A DNA stretch of 64,000 nucleotides, taken from the NCBI RefSeq assembly GCF_000952855.1, contig NZ_JSVU01000004.1:248001-312000 (forward strand), written 5' to 3'. Every line of letters begins with the position of its first letter. Positions within the stretch are counted from its first letter, which is position 1. This DNA is from Aequorivita vladivostokensis (lineage in GTDB: Bacteria; Bacteroidota; Bacteroidia; Flavobacteriales; Flavobacteriaceae). The notes beneath the pieces were generated by a model. That model saw only the letters and a program-made list of their open reading frames with translations, searched no databases and was not told the DNA's origin. Shown here in pieces: positions 26,789 to 36,516 of the stretch. Both the position numbers and the translations under genes were made by a program.

Positions 26789-28102
26789 ATGAAAATTTCA
26801 GTAATAGGAACAGGTTACGTAGGCCTCGTTACAGGAACCTGTTTGGCAGAAACGGGTAATGAGGTAATCTGTGTAGATATCGACAAAGCAAAAGTAGAAA
26901 AAATGCGAAATGGCGAAGTACCCATCTACGAACCGCATTTGGACGTACTTTTTGAAAGAAATATAAAAGCGAACCGTTTAAAGTTTACCACTTCCTTGGA
27001 AGAGGGCCTTGCACATGGCGATATTATCTTTTTGGCACTCCCAACCCCAGAAGATGAAGACGGCTCGGCCGACCTTTCCTACGTTTTGAACGTTTCTGAA
27101 GAAATAGGCAAAAACATTAGGGAATATAAGGTAATCGTTGACAAGAGCACGGTGCCGGTGGGTACTGCCGAAAAAGTGTACGCCGTAATCGCTGAAAATG
27201 CTCCATGTGAATTTGATGTGGTCTCAAACCCTGAGTTTCTTCGCGAAGGCTTTGCCGTAGATGATTTTATGAAACCAGAGCGGATTATTGTGGGCTCTAG
27301 TAGTGAAAGGGCCACAGCTTTGATGAAAAAGCTCTACAGTCCATTTGTGCGTTCGGGCAACCCCATAATCGTAATGGACGAAAAATCTGCAGAGCTTACC
27401 AAGTATGCGGCAAACTCCTTTTTGGCCACCAAGATTACCTTTATGAACGAGATTGCCAACTATTGCGAAAAAGTGGGAGCCGATGTAGATATGGTTCGCG
27501 CGGGAATGGGAACCGATAGCCGCATTGGGAAGCGTTTTCTCTTTCCGGGAATTGGTTATGGAGGCTCTTGTTTTCCAAAAGATGTGAAAGCTCTTAAAAA
27601 AGCTGGAAAGAACGAGAATTATGATTTCAAAATTCTCAAGTCGGTAATTGAGATAAATTCAGCCCAAAAAACCATCCTACTTCCGAAGATTGAAAATTAT
27701 TTCAAAAATGGTTTAAAAGGAAGAACCATTGCCGTTTGGGGGCTTGCATTTAAACCCGAGACCGATGACATTCGCGAAGCCCCGTCAATCGATATGATGG
27801 AAGGTTTGCTGGACAAAGGCGCAAAACTTCAGGTGTTTGATCCAGAGGCAATGCCGAATATTAAAAAGCGTTTTGGAGATAAATTGCATTATTCAGAATC
27901 TATGTATGCCGCCCTTGAGGGAGCTGATGCACTACTGATATGTACCGAATGGAGCATTTTCCGCACCCCAGATTATGGCAGGCTGAAACAATTGTTGAAA
28001 AACCCCGTTGTTTTTGATGGAAGAAACCTATACAATGTAAATGATATGGAAGCGGAAGGTTTTACCTATGTCTCCGTAGGAAGAAAGGCGGTAAATGTAT
28101 GA
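26789..28102 (+). CDS. ugd: UDP-glucose 6-dehydrogenase
   Basis: A 437-residue NAD-dependent enzyme that oxidises UDP-glucose to UDP-glucuronate in two steps. [21 protein letters not shown]-type N-terminal Rossmann motif, [15 protein letters not shown] at about 149-163, and the catalytic Cys in [14 protein letters not shown] (about 257-270) are all intact. The length is normal. The stop overlaps the start of the next gene by 4 bases (ATGA), and that gene encodes an enzyme using the product, so the pair is translationally coupled. Confidence 0.96.
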   Translation: MKISVIGTGYVGLVTGTCLAETGNEVICVDIDKAKVEKMRNGEVPIYEPHLDVLFERNIKANRLKFTTSLEEGLAHGDIIFLALPTPEDEDGSADLSYVLNVSEEIGKNIREYKVIVDKSTVPVGTAEKVYAVIAENAPCEFDVVSNPEFLREGFAVDDFMKPERIIVGSSSERATALMKKLYSPFVRSGNPIIVMDEKSAELTKYAANSFLATKITFMNEIANYCEKVGADVDMVRAGMGTDSRIGKRFLFPGIGYGGSCFPKDVKALKKAGKNENYDFKILKSVIEINSAQKTILLPKIENYFKNGLKGRTIAVWGLAFKPETDDIREAPSIDMMEGLLDKGAKLQVFDPEAMPNIKKRFGDKLHYSESMYAALEGADALLICTEWSIFRTPDYGRLKQLLKNPVVFDGRNLYNVNDMEAEGFTYVSVGRKAVNV

Positions 28103-29085
28103 AGAAACGTGTCCTAATAACCGGGGCTGCTGGATTTTTGGGCTCGCACCTCTGTGATAAATTTATAGCTGAGGATTTCCACGTTATCGGGATGGACAAT
28201 CTCATTACCGGCGACCTTAAGAACATCGCCCATCTTTTTAAATTGGAGGCTTTCGAGTTCTATCATCACGATGTTACCAAGTTTGTGCACGTTCCCGGAA
28301 GTGTGGATTACATTCTTCATTTTGCCTCTCCCGCAAGTCCGATAGATTATTTGAAAATACCGATCCAAACTTTAAAGGTAGGTTCCCTGGGCACCCACAA
28401 TCTTCTCGGTTTGGCCCGGGAAAAAAAGGCGCGCATCCTCATTGCCTCTACATCAGAAGTTTATGGAGATCCACAAGTACATCCCCAAACAGAAGAATAC
28501 TTTGGAAATGTCAACACTATCGGTCCACGCGGGGTTTATGATGAGGCCAAGCGCTTTCAGGAATCCATAACCATGGCTTACCATAGGTTTCATGGTTTAG
28601 AAACACGAATTGCTAGAATTTTTAATACTTACGGTCCACGCATGCGCCTTAACGATGGGCGTGTTATCCCCGCCTTTATAGGGCAAGCCTTACGCGGGGA
28701 GGATCTTACGGTTTTTGGGGACGGTACGCAAACGCGTTCGTTCTGTTATGTAGATGATGAGGTGGAGGGTCTTTACCGTTTGTTATTAAGCGATTATGCA
28801 TTGCCGGTAAATATTGGCAACCCAGAAGAAATAACCATTCTCGATTTTGCAAAGGAAATAGTGAAACTTACGGGAACAGATCAAAAAATCATCTTCAAGC
28901 CTTTGCCGCAGGATGATCCTATGCAACGCGAACCGGATATTTCAAAAGCGAAAGAAATATTGGGATGGCAACCTAAAATTTCTCGGGAAGAAGGAATGAG
29001 GAAAACATTTGAGTATTTTAAAAATCTTTCAAAAGAAGAGCTTTTTAAAAGCGAGCATAAGGATTTTTCAAAGCACAATAAATAA
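28099..29085 (+). CDS. UDP-glucuronate decarboxylase (UDP-xylose synthase)
   Basis: A 328-residue extended SDR that decarboxylates UDP-glucuronate to UDP-xylose. The cofactor motif [10 protein letters not shown], the block [18 protein letters not shown] (a strong marker of UXS), STSEVYGDP and the catalytic YDEAKR are present, as is [20 protein letters not shown]. The length agrees with soluble bacterial UXS. It overlaps ugd by 4 bases and precedes the initiating transferase by 6 bases. The product could feed a xylose residue or a further-modified pentose. Confidence 0.92.
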   Translation: MKKRVLITGAAGFLGSHLCDKFIAEDFHVIGMDNLITGDLKNIAHLFKLEAFEFYHHDVTKFVHVPGSVDYILHFASPASPIDYLKIPIQTLKVGSLGTHNLLGLAREKKARILIASTSEVYGDPQVHPQTEEYFGNVNTIGPRGVYDEAKRFQESITMAYHRFHGLETRIARIFNTYGPRMRLNDGRVIPAFIGQALRGEDLTVFGDGTQTRSFCYVDDEVEGLYRLLLSDYALPVNIGNPEEITILDFAKEIVKLTGTDQKIIFKPLPQDDPMQREPDISKAKEILGWQPKISREEGMRKTFEYFKNLSKEELFKSEHKDFSKHNK

Positions 29086-29091
29086 GATTAA

Positions 29092-30444
29092 ATGTTTAAA
29101 AGCGGAAGATATTCAGGATTGTTAAGGCCTATTTCATACGGAATAGACCTTTTCTTTATCAATTTTTTTGCTTTTCAGTCCTTCGGCCAGCCTTTTCCCT
29201 ATTTCAATTATGTGGTTTATTTAACGATAGCCTGGCTTATTCTCTCCTTGCGTTTGGGGTTTTATGAAATTTACCGTTTTACCCATTTATCGAAAATCAT
29301 GTCTTTGATAGGGAAACAAAGTGTCGTTTTTCTCTTGATCGTATTTTCTTTTTTCGGGTTTTATAATGAATTGACTACCTCAGCTTCTACTATTTTCAAT
29401 TACATTCTATTGGTAATTCTTTGTGTAACCATTGTAAAATTGGGAGTTTTCTTTCTGTTGAAGAAATATCGTTTACACTTAGGAGGAAATGTGCGTAAAG
29501 TCGTAATTATCGGCCTAAACCAAAAAACGGACCAGTTGCGTAAATTTTTCACCAACAATCCTGTCTATGGCTATAAATTATATAAAACCTTTGACCTAAA
29601 AGGACCCGATAAAGTTACCATAGAAGAATGCATGGATTATATCCTCAAAGAGGAAATAGATGAGGTGTACTCTTCCGTTGCGGAAATTAATAACAAAGAT
29701 TTGATAAAGCTCATTGATTTTGTGGACAATAACCTCAAGGTATTAAAATTTCTTCCCGACAATAAAGAAATCTACAGCAAAAAATTGGACTTTACCTATT
29801 ACGGGGTACTGCCCATTCTTTCCATGCGGAAAATTCCTATGGATGAACCATTTAACAAGTTCTTAAAGCGAAGTTTTGACATTTTGCTTTCTCTTTTTGT
29901 TATTGTCGGGCTCTTATCATGGCTAACTCCAATTCTTGGACTGCTGATTAAGTTAGAATCAAAAGGCCCCGTATTCTTTAAACAAAAAAGAAACGGCCTC
30001 GATTATAAGGAGTTTTATTGCTATAAATTCCGTTCCATGCGGCCCAATCCCATGGCGCATTTGGAACAAATTAAGAAAGGCGACGAACGCGTTACACGGG
30101 TGGGAAGAATTATTAGAAAAACCAGTATTGATGAACTGCCGCAGTTTATAAACGTATTAAAGGGTGAAATGTCCGTAGTAGGCCCAAGACCGCATATGGT
30201 GAGCCATACCCATATGTATGCGGAACGGATTGACAAGTTTATGGTACGTCACTTTATTAAACCGGGCATTACGGGCTTGGCCCAAGTTAGTGGATTTCGA
30301 GGTGAGGTGGAAGACGACAACCACATTATCAATAGGGTAAAATATGACATTTTTTATCTCGAAAATTGGAGCCTTTTTCTCGATCTAAAAATTGTCTTCC
30401 AGACTATCATAAATGCACTTCGGGGAGAAGAAAAGGCATATTAA
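29092..30444 (+). CDS. Undecaprenyl-phosphate sugar-1-phosphate transferase (WcaJ-like)
   Basis: A 450-residue polyisoprenyl-phosphate hexose-1-phosphate transferase that starts the repeat unit by loading a sugar phosphate on undecaprenyl phosphate. The N-terminal part has about four membrane helices and a CoA_binding_3-type domain (about 125-230); a fifth helix (about 262-285) precedes the catalytic bacterial sugar transferase domain with FKQKRNGLDYKEFYCYKFRSM, RKTSIDELPQ and GPRPHM. The length is typical. The 3' end overlaps the convergent glycosyltransferase gene by 4 bases, with no space for a separate terminator. Confidence 0.94.
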   Translation: MFKSGRYSGLLRPISYGIDLFFINFFAFQSFGQPFPYFNYVVYLTIAWLILSLRLGFYEIYRFTHLSKIMSLIGKQSVVFLLIVFSFFGFYNELTTSASTIFNYILLVILCVTIVKLGVFFLLKKYRLHLGGNVRKVVIIGLNQKTDQLRKFFTNNPVYGYKLYKTFDLKGPDKVTIEECMDYILKEEIDEVYSSVAEINNKDLIKLIDFVDNNLKVLKFLPDNKEIYSKKLDFTYYGVLPILSMRKIPMDEPFNKFLKRSFDILLSLFVIVGLLSWLTPILGLLIKLESKGPVFFKQKRNGLDYKEFYCYKFRSMRPNPMAHLEQIKKGDERVTRVGRIIRKTSIDELPQFINVLKGEMSVVGPRPHMVSHTHMYAERIDKFMVRHFIKPGITGLAQVSGFRGEVEDDNHIINRVKYDIFYLENWSLFLDLKIVFQTIINALRGEEKAY

Positions 30445-31637
30445 ATTCTTTCCATTCTAGCGATAAAACCTTCAAATTGTTTCCGGAAATTAAACGCATA
30501 AACAGAATTTCTTTGTACCTGCTCTTTAGGAAATCGTCTCAATTCTTCCTTTGAAACCGTATTGATAAACTCTTGCAGGGCGCTATGGTCATTTACCGGA
30601 ACAGCCCACCCGAGCTCCTTATTTTTTACGATATTTTCCCCTTCCCCTCCCCCAAAATAAAGTACTGGCAGCCCCAAACGGGTATATTCAAATATTTTTG
30701 AGGGCACGGAACCGTAAATCCTTTTTATCAACGGTATAATTGCGATGTCATATTTCTGTAGTTCCGTGTGCAATTGGGTTCTATCCAATTCACCATAAAA
30801 ATAAATATGTGGTTTATTTAAGTTTCCTATTTTTTCCGCTTCAGGTCCCGCCCCGTAAATGTGAAGACTTACATTTCGCGGAAAAGAAATCTGTTGGCAT
30901 ATTTCAAAAATTCCCTGGGCAACCCCCAATAAACCTGCATAGACTATTTTAATTTCTTTGGAAGGTTGGGCTTCCTGAATTTTAGGTGGGCTGAAAGCGG
31001 GAAAGTTTCGATATAAAAAGGTCGGTTTTTCCACATAATTTGAAACATGCTGGAGAATCTCTTCTGATTGGCCAACAATCAAATCGGCATTCCTATAACA
31101 GAAAATTTCCATCTTTTGCAAAAGTGAATAATAGGGGCCCTTCTTTAAAATTCCCATTTCCAAACCAGCCAAAGGCCAAAGGTCTGAAACATTCAGGATT
31201 ATTTTTTTGGAAAACACTTTTCCCAAATAAACCGCTGTAAAACATACAAAAACAGGGGAATATTGGATGAAGATTTTTTTAGGGGTCTTTGAAAAAATAA
31301 AGAATAAAATCAAGCTGAGCGAAAAAGAAATCATAGAGAGCAACCTCACAAACTTATTTGCAGAATTGCTGGGCCAAATCCACAATCGTTTTATTTTTCC
31401 GAAGGAGGTGTTTTCCGTTGTTGATATTTTACCTCTGTACTCCTGAAAAACGTTACCAGTTGGATAATTTGGCAAGGGACAAACCACAGTAACCTCGAAA
31501 CCATCCTTTCCCAATGCCTCTGCAAGGCTGGACATCCTATTGGACGCTGCACCTTTTTCAGGAGGGAAATAATTGGTTATTAAAAGAATTTCCTTTAGCA
31601 CGCTTTGATTGTGATTAATTTTCAACCAACGAAACAA
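30441..31637 (-). CDS. GT4-type glycosyltransferase (WbuB-like)
   Basis: A 398-residue GT-B glycosyltransferase. ILLITNYFPPEKGAASNR with the glycine-rich acceptor loop is near the N-terminus, and FEYTRLGLPVLYFGGGEGE holds the E-x7-E-like donor motif near residue 325. The ATG at 31637 overlaps the upstream gene by 23 bases; a GTG at 31601 (MLKEILLITNY) would also give a complete domain and may be the true start. It overlaps the upstream CapK-like gene and converges with the sugar transferase. The sugar donor is unknown. Confidence 0.85.
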   Translation of the reverse strand: MFRWLKINHNQSVLKEILLITNYFPPEKGAASNRMSSLAEALGKDGFEVTVVCPLPNYPTGNVFQEYRGKISTTENTSFGKIKRLWIWPSNSANKFVRLLSMISFSLSLILFFIFSKTPKKIFIQYSPVFVCFTAVYLGKVFSKKIILNVSDLWPLAGLEMGILKKGPYYSLLQKMEIFCYRNADLIVGQSEEILQHVSNYVEKPTFLYRNFPAFSPPKIQEAQPSKEIKIVYAGLLGVAQGIFEICQQISFPRNVSLHIYGAGPEAEKIGNLNKPHIYFYGELDRTQLHTELQKYDIAIIPLIKRIYGSVPSKIFEYTRLGLPVLYFGGGEGENIVKNKELGWAVPVNDHSALQEFINTVSKEELRRFPKEQVQRNSVYAFNFRKQFEGFIARMERI

Positions 31638-32925
31638 ACTGTTTCAGTTTCCCGCTCGCCGTTCTGTCCAACTGTGCTTTTCTATGGAATGTAAATTTCA
31701 ATCCCGGCTCTAAAAATTGGGCAATGGTTTTTGAGATAAAACTTTTCTTTTCTTCGGTCAGTTCGGTTTTGCTCACATAGTTTATTTCAAAAGTATCATT
31801 CTTTGTTTGAATCACTTTAAACTCCTGAATATTCCCGCTTTCCTCCATTATTTTTTTGGTAATTACATAAAAGGTCATTCCGGCTGCTTTTTTTCCGCTT
31901 GGCAGGATTGCGAAATCATTTGTTCTTCCGGTCAGTTTTTTAAGCATGGGTTTTCTAAAAGTGCTTTTTTCACTCAGTGAACCGTAATCGCCAATTTCAT
32001 AACGGATAAACGGATGTGCTTTGTTGTGCAGCGAAGTTATCACAATGCGTCCTTCTTCGCCCAATGGCAACGGTTTATCGGCTTCGTCCAATATCTCCAC
32101 AAAAAGTGTTTTTGAATCCACTTCCCATTCGCCGTGAGGGTTGGTGAAGGCAATTACTCCGGCTTCCGAGCAGCCGTACTCATTCACAATTGGAACGCCC
32201 AACTGGTTTTCAAGCAAAATTTTATCAGCCTCAAAAAGCATTTCGGAGGTAACGATGCACACCTTCAGCGTTGGACAGATATTTTTTAAGATTGTGTTCT
32301 TATCATTCAAATATTTCGCAAAGAGCACAATGCTACTGGTATAACCGTTAATGTACTCAAATGGCTTTTGTTTATAGACTTTCAACATTTCATCGAGAGC
32401 CTTTTCTGAAAGGTCGTTAATTGAAAATCTGTGGCGTTTGGCCAAAAAGTCCTTCATCCGCACCGTTTTATTTTCAACGGTATCAAAAGGAATTCCGTAA
32501 TAGCGCGCCTGCAACGAACTGTTGAAATCTATGCCGTACCACCCAAACCGCTCCATGTGGTAGGCCCACGTAAGCGCGTGGCTGTACTTGTCCTTAGCAA
32601 ATCGGATGGGATTGCCGCTGGAGCCCGAGGTTTTGTTTATATATACATTTTTTTCCGAAAAGCCTTTTGAAAGCCGCTTCTTCAGCGGAATTTGATAATC
32701 TGCTTTCTTCAAAATAGGCAGCGATTCCCAAGTTGAAAAACCGTCCTTCACTTTCTGGCGATAAAAAGAGTTATTTTTTAAATGATAGGTTACAATTTCG
32801 GCCCTTTTCGCTTTCAAAAATGCTTCGTAGTCTGTTTCATTTATTTGGGAAATTTGAAGCAATTCTTCCTTGGCCCTTTTAATAGGGAAACGTTTCAGAA
32901 AAAGGGAAATATCGAATAGTCTCAA
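31615..32925 (-). CDS. CapK/phenylacetate-CoA-ligase-like adenylating enzyme
   Basis: A 436-residue ANL-superfamily protein of the CapK branch, often found in capsule and O-antigen loci; some members probably activate an acid for attachment to the glycan. NKTSGSSGNPIRF (phosphate loop) is at about residues 97-109, EYGCSEAG at about 243-250, and GRTNDFAILPSGKK with its Asp near 340. The 3' end overlaps the glycosyltransferase gene by 23 bases, so both are one unit transcribed leftwards. It may add an acyl or amino-acid decoration; the substrate is not predictable. It closes the polysaccharide locus. Confidence 0.82.
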   Translation of the reverse strand: MRLFDISLFLKRFPIKRAKEELLQISQINETDYEAFLKAKRAEIVTYHLKNNSFYRQKVKDGFSTWESLPILKKADYQIPLKKRLSKGFSEKNVYINKTSGSSGNPIRFAKDKYSHALTWAYHMERFGWYGIDFNSSLQARYYGIPFDTVENKTVRMKDFLAKRHRFSINDLSEKALDEMLKVYKQKPFEYINGYTSSIVLFAKYLNDKNTILKNICPTLKVCIVTSEMLFEADKILLENQLGVPIVNEYGCSEAGVIAFTNPHGEWEVDSKTLFVEILDEADKPLPLGEEGRIVITSLHNKAHPFIRYEIGDYGSLSEKSTFRKPMLKKLTGRTNDFAILPSGKKAAGMTFYVITKKIMEESGNIQEFKVIQTKNDTFEINYVSKTELTEEKKSFISKTIAQFLEPGLKFTFHRKAQLDRTASGKLKQFVSLVEN

Positions 32926-33012
32926 AAGATGTTTTTCAATTTAAGTTGAAACCTAAAAATTTGCAAAGCCAAATTCGCTTCAAATAAATTAGCGGTTCAA
33001 GGTACAAACAAT

Positions 33013-33020
33013 TATTTTTG
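33013..33020 (+). promoter_or_regulatory. Minus-7 box of purD
   Basis: TATTTTTG matches TAnnTTTG, 24 bases before the purD ATG at 33045. No convincing minus-33 TTG. Confidence 0.5.
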
Positions 33021-33044
33021 ACACCGAAACAAAACATCTCAATT

Positions 33045-34316
33045 ATGAATATTCTCATCCTTGGTTCCGGTGGCCGCGAACATACTTTTGCATACAAAAT
33101 TGCGCAGAGCAACCGTTGCGAAAAACTTTTTGTAGCGCCCGGAAATGCCGGAACTGCTTCCATTGCAACAAATGTGGATTTAAAGGTAACCGATTTTGGG
33201 GCGGTGAAAAAATGCGTTGTTGAAAATAATATTGAAATGGTTATTGTTGGCCCCGAAGACCCCTTGGTACATGGCATTGCTGATTATTTTGCCGAAACTT
33301 CGGAATTGCAAAATGTAATGCTTATAGGTCCTTCCAAACGCGGCGCTTTGCTGGAAGGCAGCAAACAGCGCGCTAAGGAATTTATGATGCAGCACAACAT
33401 CCCCACGGCAGCCTATGAGAGTTTTACTGTGGAATCACTGGAAGCTGGAAAAGCATTTTTGGAAAATTTGAATCCGCCCTACGTTTTAAAAGCAGACGGA
33501 TTGGCCGCTGGAAAAGGAGTTTTGATTTTAAAGGATTTAAGCGAAGCCAAACAGGAGCTCGAAAATATGCTTACGCACAGCAAGTTTGGCGAAGCGAGTT
33601 CCAAAGTGGTAATCGAGGAATTTTTGGATGGAATTGAGTTGAGCGTTTTTGTACTAACCGATGGAAAAAATTACAAAATCCTTCCCACGGCAAAAGACTA
33701 TAAACGCATCGGCGAAGGTGATACGGGCTTGAATACTGGTGGAATGGGCGCCATTTCCCCAGTACCATTTGCAGATGGAGTTTTGATGAAAAAAATTGAG
33801 GACCGAATCGTGAAACCAACCGTGAGAGGCCTTTCCGAAGAAAAAATAGATTATAAAGGCTTTGTTTTTATAGGTTTGATAAAAGTGGATAACGAACCTT
33901 ACGTGATAGAATACAACGTGCGGATGGGCGATCCCGAAACCGAGGTTGTTTTGCCGCGCATTAAAACCGATTTGGTTGATTTATTGGAAGCTACCTACCG
34001 TCAAAACTTGGGCAATTTCAATATTGAAATTGACGGTCGGGCCGCAACTACCGTCATGCTGGTTTCCGGAGGCTATCCCGACGCTTACGAAAAAGGAAAG
34101 GAAATTTCAGGTTTGGAAAATGTGGAAGGTTCCATTGTATTTCACGCGGGCACAAAGCTTGAAAACGATAAAATTCTTACCAATGGCGGCCGTGTTTTGG
34201 CTATAACTTCCTTGGATGATGATTTCAGAAAGGCGCTAAAAAAATCCTATCAAAATATAGAAAAACTATCTTTTGACAGGATGCAATATCGTAGGGATAT
34301 AGGTTTTGACCTATAA
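33045..34316 (+). CDS. purD: Phosphoribosylamine-glycine ligase
   Basis: A 423-residue ATP-grasp enzyme for the second step of purine synthesis (PRA + glycine + ATP to GAR). MNILILGSGGREH is the canonical N-terminus and fixes the start at 33045 rather than at an upstream TTG at 33018. PYVLKADGLAAGKGV (about 150) and GGMGAISPVP (about 235) are the ATP-grasp and GARS signatures, and EYNVRMGDPETE (about 287) binds metal. The length is normal. Confidence 0.97.
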   Translation: MNILILGSGGREHTFAYKIAQSNRCEKLFVAPGNAGTASIATNVDLKVTDFGAVKKCVVENNIEMVIVGPEDPLVHGIADYFAETSELQNVMLIGPSKRGALLEGSKQRAKEFMMQHNIPTAAYESFTVESLEAGKAFLENLNPPYVLKADGLAAGKGVLILKDLSEAKQELENMLTHSKFGEASSKVVIEEFLDGIELSVFVLTDGKNYKILPTAKDYKRIGEGDTGLNTGGMGAISPVPFADGVLMKKIEDRIVKPTVRGLSEEKIDYKGFVFIGLIKVDNEPYVIEYNVRMGDPETEVVLPRIKTDLVDLLEATYRQNLGNFNIEIDGRAATTVMLVSGGYPDAYEKGKEISGLENVEGSIVFHAGTKLENDKILTNGGRVLAITSLDDDFRKALKKSYQNIEKLSFDRMQYRRDIGFDL

Positions 34317-34321
34317 TTAAA

Positions 34322-34549
34322 TTACGGATTTTCGTCGTACGTGTAGGTAACCTCAGTATTTTCGTTATAGTCTCGAAGTTTACCTAGCCAATATATGAAG
34401 GCTGCCGCACCAATCAACAAAAATATCCACGAAAAAATATTGGCAAGCCACCAGCTGTCAAGCTCAAGCTTCATCAAGGCATCGTAGGGAATAAAAAGAA
34501 AATCTTCAAAAAGGGAAGCTATTCCTTCCCAAAAACCTTTCCAAGTCAT
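34322..34549 (-). CDS. DUF6341-like small membrane protein
   Basis: A 75-residue protein with one strong membrane helix (about residues 33-53) and a short acidic tail. WEGIASLFEDFLFIPYDAL followed by LDSWWLANI matches a small Flavobacteria-restricted family (DUF6341), sometimes mislabelled as uracil phosphoribosyltransferase. I chose ATG at 34549; an upstream TTG would extend into the promoter region of the divergent gene. It converges with purD, only 5 bases between stops. Function unknown. Confidence 0.65.
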   Translation of the reverse strand: MTWKGFWEGIASLFEDFLFIPYDALMKLELDSWWLANIFSWIFLLIGAAAFIYWLGKLRDYNENTEVTYTYDENP

Positions 34550-34590
34550 ATCTTTAATCTTTAGAAGGCAAAAATATAAAAATACCCCGT

Positions 34591-35544
34591 ATGCTGACAA
34601 GCTTTTTTGGAAAATCTAACCCCATTAACTATTTAATTCTCGGTGTTTTTATAATTGCAGGTTATTTATTGGGTGCAATATCGCACAGCGAAATATTTAT
34701 CACGCCTTCCCTCTTGCTTACCCATTCTGCTTTCGTCATTTTCAGCGTGCTGATTATGTTGCTGTTGGATTTTATAATCAGAAAAAACCATCTCACCCAA
34801 AACAATACCTACGCCATATTTTTCTTCACCTGTTTTCTTACCATGTTGCCGGTAATATTTCTTCAGCATAAAATAATATTGGCAAACGCCTTCCTTTTGT
34901 TGGCTTTGCGCCGCTTGATGAGTTTGCGAAGCGATAAGAATTCAGAAAAAAAAATTCTCGACGCCAGCATTTGGATTACCCTGGCTTCCCTGTTTTATTT
35001 TTGGAGTCTATTACTCTTCGTTCCGCTGTGGATTGCCATCTTGCAGAAGCCCAATTCAACCTATAAACAAATGTTGGTTCCCATCACGGGATTTTTGGCG
35101 GTTTTTGTAATAAATACAGCGTACCAAATGCTTGCAACCGATACGTTTTCCTGGTTTTTGAATTGGAAGGATGAGGTTGGTTTTGACTTTTCAGCCTATA
35201 ATTCGGCTGCCATTTTGGTTCCCGTCACCATTATGCTCGCATTTTATATTTGGACCGCGGTATATCGAATTTTAAGAATCTCGAAGTTGTCGTTAAAGGA
35301 AAGACCCAACCACCTTTTGCTGCTGTATGTAAGTTTTACCACTCTGTTCATAGCACTGGGAGCTCCTGAAAAGACTGGGGCTGAGCTGTTTTTTATTATG
35401 GCGCCCGTTGCGATAATAAGTGCCAATTATATTGAAAGTCCCGAAAAGGAACAATATCGGGAAAAGGATATGGCCGAATTTTGGTTTAAGGAAATCATGC
35501 TGTGGTTGGTTGTGATTTTGCCGTTTGTATTTCTGTTTTTATGA
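34591..35544 (+). CDS. DUF6427-like polytopic membrane protein
   Basis: A 317-residue inner-membrane protein with about 9-10 helices, of the Bacteroidota family DUF6427 (function unknown). GYLLGAISHSEIFITPSLLL in the first third and FWSLLLFVPLWIAIL in the middle are typical. It is divergent from the DUF6341-like gene. Its stop overlaps the start of the putative nuclease gene in an ATGA (35541-35544), so an apparently foreign R-M gene is translationally coupled to a core gene. Confidence 0.75.
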   Translation: MLTSFFGKSNPINYLILGVFIIAGYLLGAISHSEIFITPSLLLTHSAFVIFSVLIMLLLDFIIRKNHLTQNNTYAIFFFTCFLTMLPVIFLQHKIILANAFLLLALRRLMSLRSDKNSEKKILDASIWITLASLFYFWSLLLFVPLWIAILQKPNSTYKQMLVPITGFLAVFVINTAYQMLATDTFSWFLNWKDEVGFDFSAYNSAAILVPVTIMLAFYIWTAVYRILRISKLSLKERPNHLLLLYVSFTTLFIALGAPEKTGAELFFIMAPVAIISANYIESPEKEQYREKDMAEFWFKEIMLWLVVILPFVFLFL

Positions 35545-36185
35545 TTACGGTGAATCTCGAAAATATTGAAAGGGAATTAAAGCAGAGACTTCCGTATAAT
35601 TACAGTTGGGGCCAAAAGCAAAATGATGAATGGGACCGCTATACCAACTTTATTTACAGCACACAGGAGTGGGCGGGGTTAATCTTGAAAATGAAGCAGG
35701 CAATTGCAGAACATAAACTCGATAAACGAAGTTTGTTCAATTACGCCGCCAATCGCTGGTACAATTTCTGGAGCGCCGTGGCGGTGGAACATATTTTTTC
35801 TGAAACTGAAAATATAAAAATGGTAGCCGAAACCAAAGATTCCGAAAAGGATTTTTATCTCTTCGGAATTCCCTTTGACCATAAAACCTCCGTCTTTCCA
35901 AAACACTTCAACCAAACCTTTGAATACGCCCAAAATCATAAAAATGAATTGATAGAATGGCTCTACAAAAACCAAAGCACCCAAAAACGGCACCATTTTA
36001 AAAACCGTCTATTCATTGTGGTTTATGCTGAAAATGGGGAACAGTGGAAGTTGAAAGCTGAAATCGGTTTGCTAAAAAATGCTATTCAAAAATATATAGC
36101 TACTTTCAGGCCGGAGCAGTTGCAATCATTTACTTTTGTTGACGGACAGCAAACTTTAAGCGATATTATCTGGGTTTCCAAATGA
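35541..36185 (+). CDS. Putative type II restriction endonuclease (PD-(D/E)XK-like)
   Basis: A 214-residue soluble protein with no family I recognise with certainty. It has a PD-(D/E)XK-like arrangement: E83, D104 in KDFYLFGIPF, then D113-H-K115 in FDHKTSVFPK, where D and K would bind metal and activate water. Size fits a small type II nuclease. Context is the main support: a diverged methylase start overlaps its stop (ATGA at 36182-36185), and a complete adenine methylase lies 785 bases further. The start at 35541 is chosen because an upstream TTG lies inside DUF6427. It could also be a methylase-associated protein of another kind. Confidence 0.6.
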   Translation: MITVNLENIERELKQRLPYNYSWGQKQNDEWDRYTNFIYSTQEWAGLILKMKQAIAEHKLDKRSLFNYAANRWYNFWSAVAVEHIFSETENIKMVAETKDSEKDFYLFGIPFDHKTSVFPKHFNQTFEYAQNHKNELIEWLYKNQSTQKRHHFKNRLFIVVYAENGEQWKLKAEIGLLKNAIQKYIATFRPEQLQSFTFVDGQQTLSDIIWVSK

Positions 36186-36250
36186 ATTACATAGGTTCCA
36201 AACATAAACTCTCCAATTTCATTTTTGAAAATTTAAAGCACTCTTTTTAA
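36182..36250 (+). pseudogene. Remnant of a second adenine-methylase gene (first 16 codons)
   Basis: A 22-codon frame, ATG overlapping the nuclease stop. Its first 16 codons encode MNYIGSKHKLSNFIFE, against MNYIGSKHKLSSFIFE at the start of the intact methylase at 36970. Four codons (2, 4, 5, 8) differ only synonymously and one (12) changes the residue, so the copies are diverged relatives rather than a fresh duplication. After codon 16 the similarity ends and a stop follows. This is most simply the stump of the original methylase gene left after replacement of its body. Confidence 0.85.
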
Positions 36251-36255
36251 ACCAG

Positions 36256-36283
36256 ATTGGCAACAAGAATTTCACTATCTTTG
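36256..36283 (+). promoter_or_regulatory. Promoter of the toxin-antitoxin pair (leaderless type)
   Basis: ATTG (36256-36259), a 16-base spacer, then TATCTTTG (36276-36283), a good Bacteroidota promoter. Transcription would start at about 36287-36290, on the antitoxin ATG at 36289, and no Shine-Dalgarno-like sequence is present, so the mRNA is probably leaderless. Confidence 0.65.
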
Positions 36284-36288
36284 AATAT

Positions 36289-36516
36289 ATGAAAACATTA
36301 TCCTTAAACATACCTGACGGTCTTGATATAGGGCCAAGCGAACTTGCAATATTCGTGGCATCTCGCCTTTATGAAAATGGTAAGTTGTCGTTGGGCCAGG
36401 CGGCTGAAATGGCAGGCCTAACAAAACGCACTTTTGCCGAACTTCTGGGGCATTACAATGTTTCCATCTTCAATTATCCCGCTTCAGATTTAGCAAAGGA
36501 TGTTGCCAATGCCTAA
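36289..36516 (+). CDS. UPF0175 family antitoxin
   Basis: A 75-residue protein of the UPF0175 family, small helix-turn-helix-like proteins found as antitoxins of PIN-like toxins. The helical pattern LSLGQAAEMAGLTKRTFAELL (read as two helices with a turn at MAGLTKR) is the family hallmark, with a variable tail that would bind the toxin. It overlaps the toxin gene, and its own leaderless promoter lies directly upstream. Such antitoxins usually repress their own promoter; I see no clear operator. Confidence 0.85.
   Translation: MKTLSLNIPDGLDIGPSELAIFVASRLYENGKLSLGQAAEMAGLTKRTFAELLGHYNVSIFNYPASDLAKDVANA

Noticed and set aside
30441-30444. 4-base overlap of convergent genes as a sign of misassembly
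   Set aside because: Both proteins end at normal family positions, so the overlap at stop codons is plausible and not an error.
36500-36508. Earlier ATG of the DUF3368 toxin
   Set aside because: Possible, but ATG 36509 gives the usual short N-terminus before the first active-site Asp. The difference is three residues and does not change the call.
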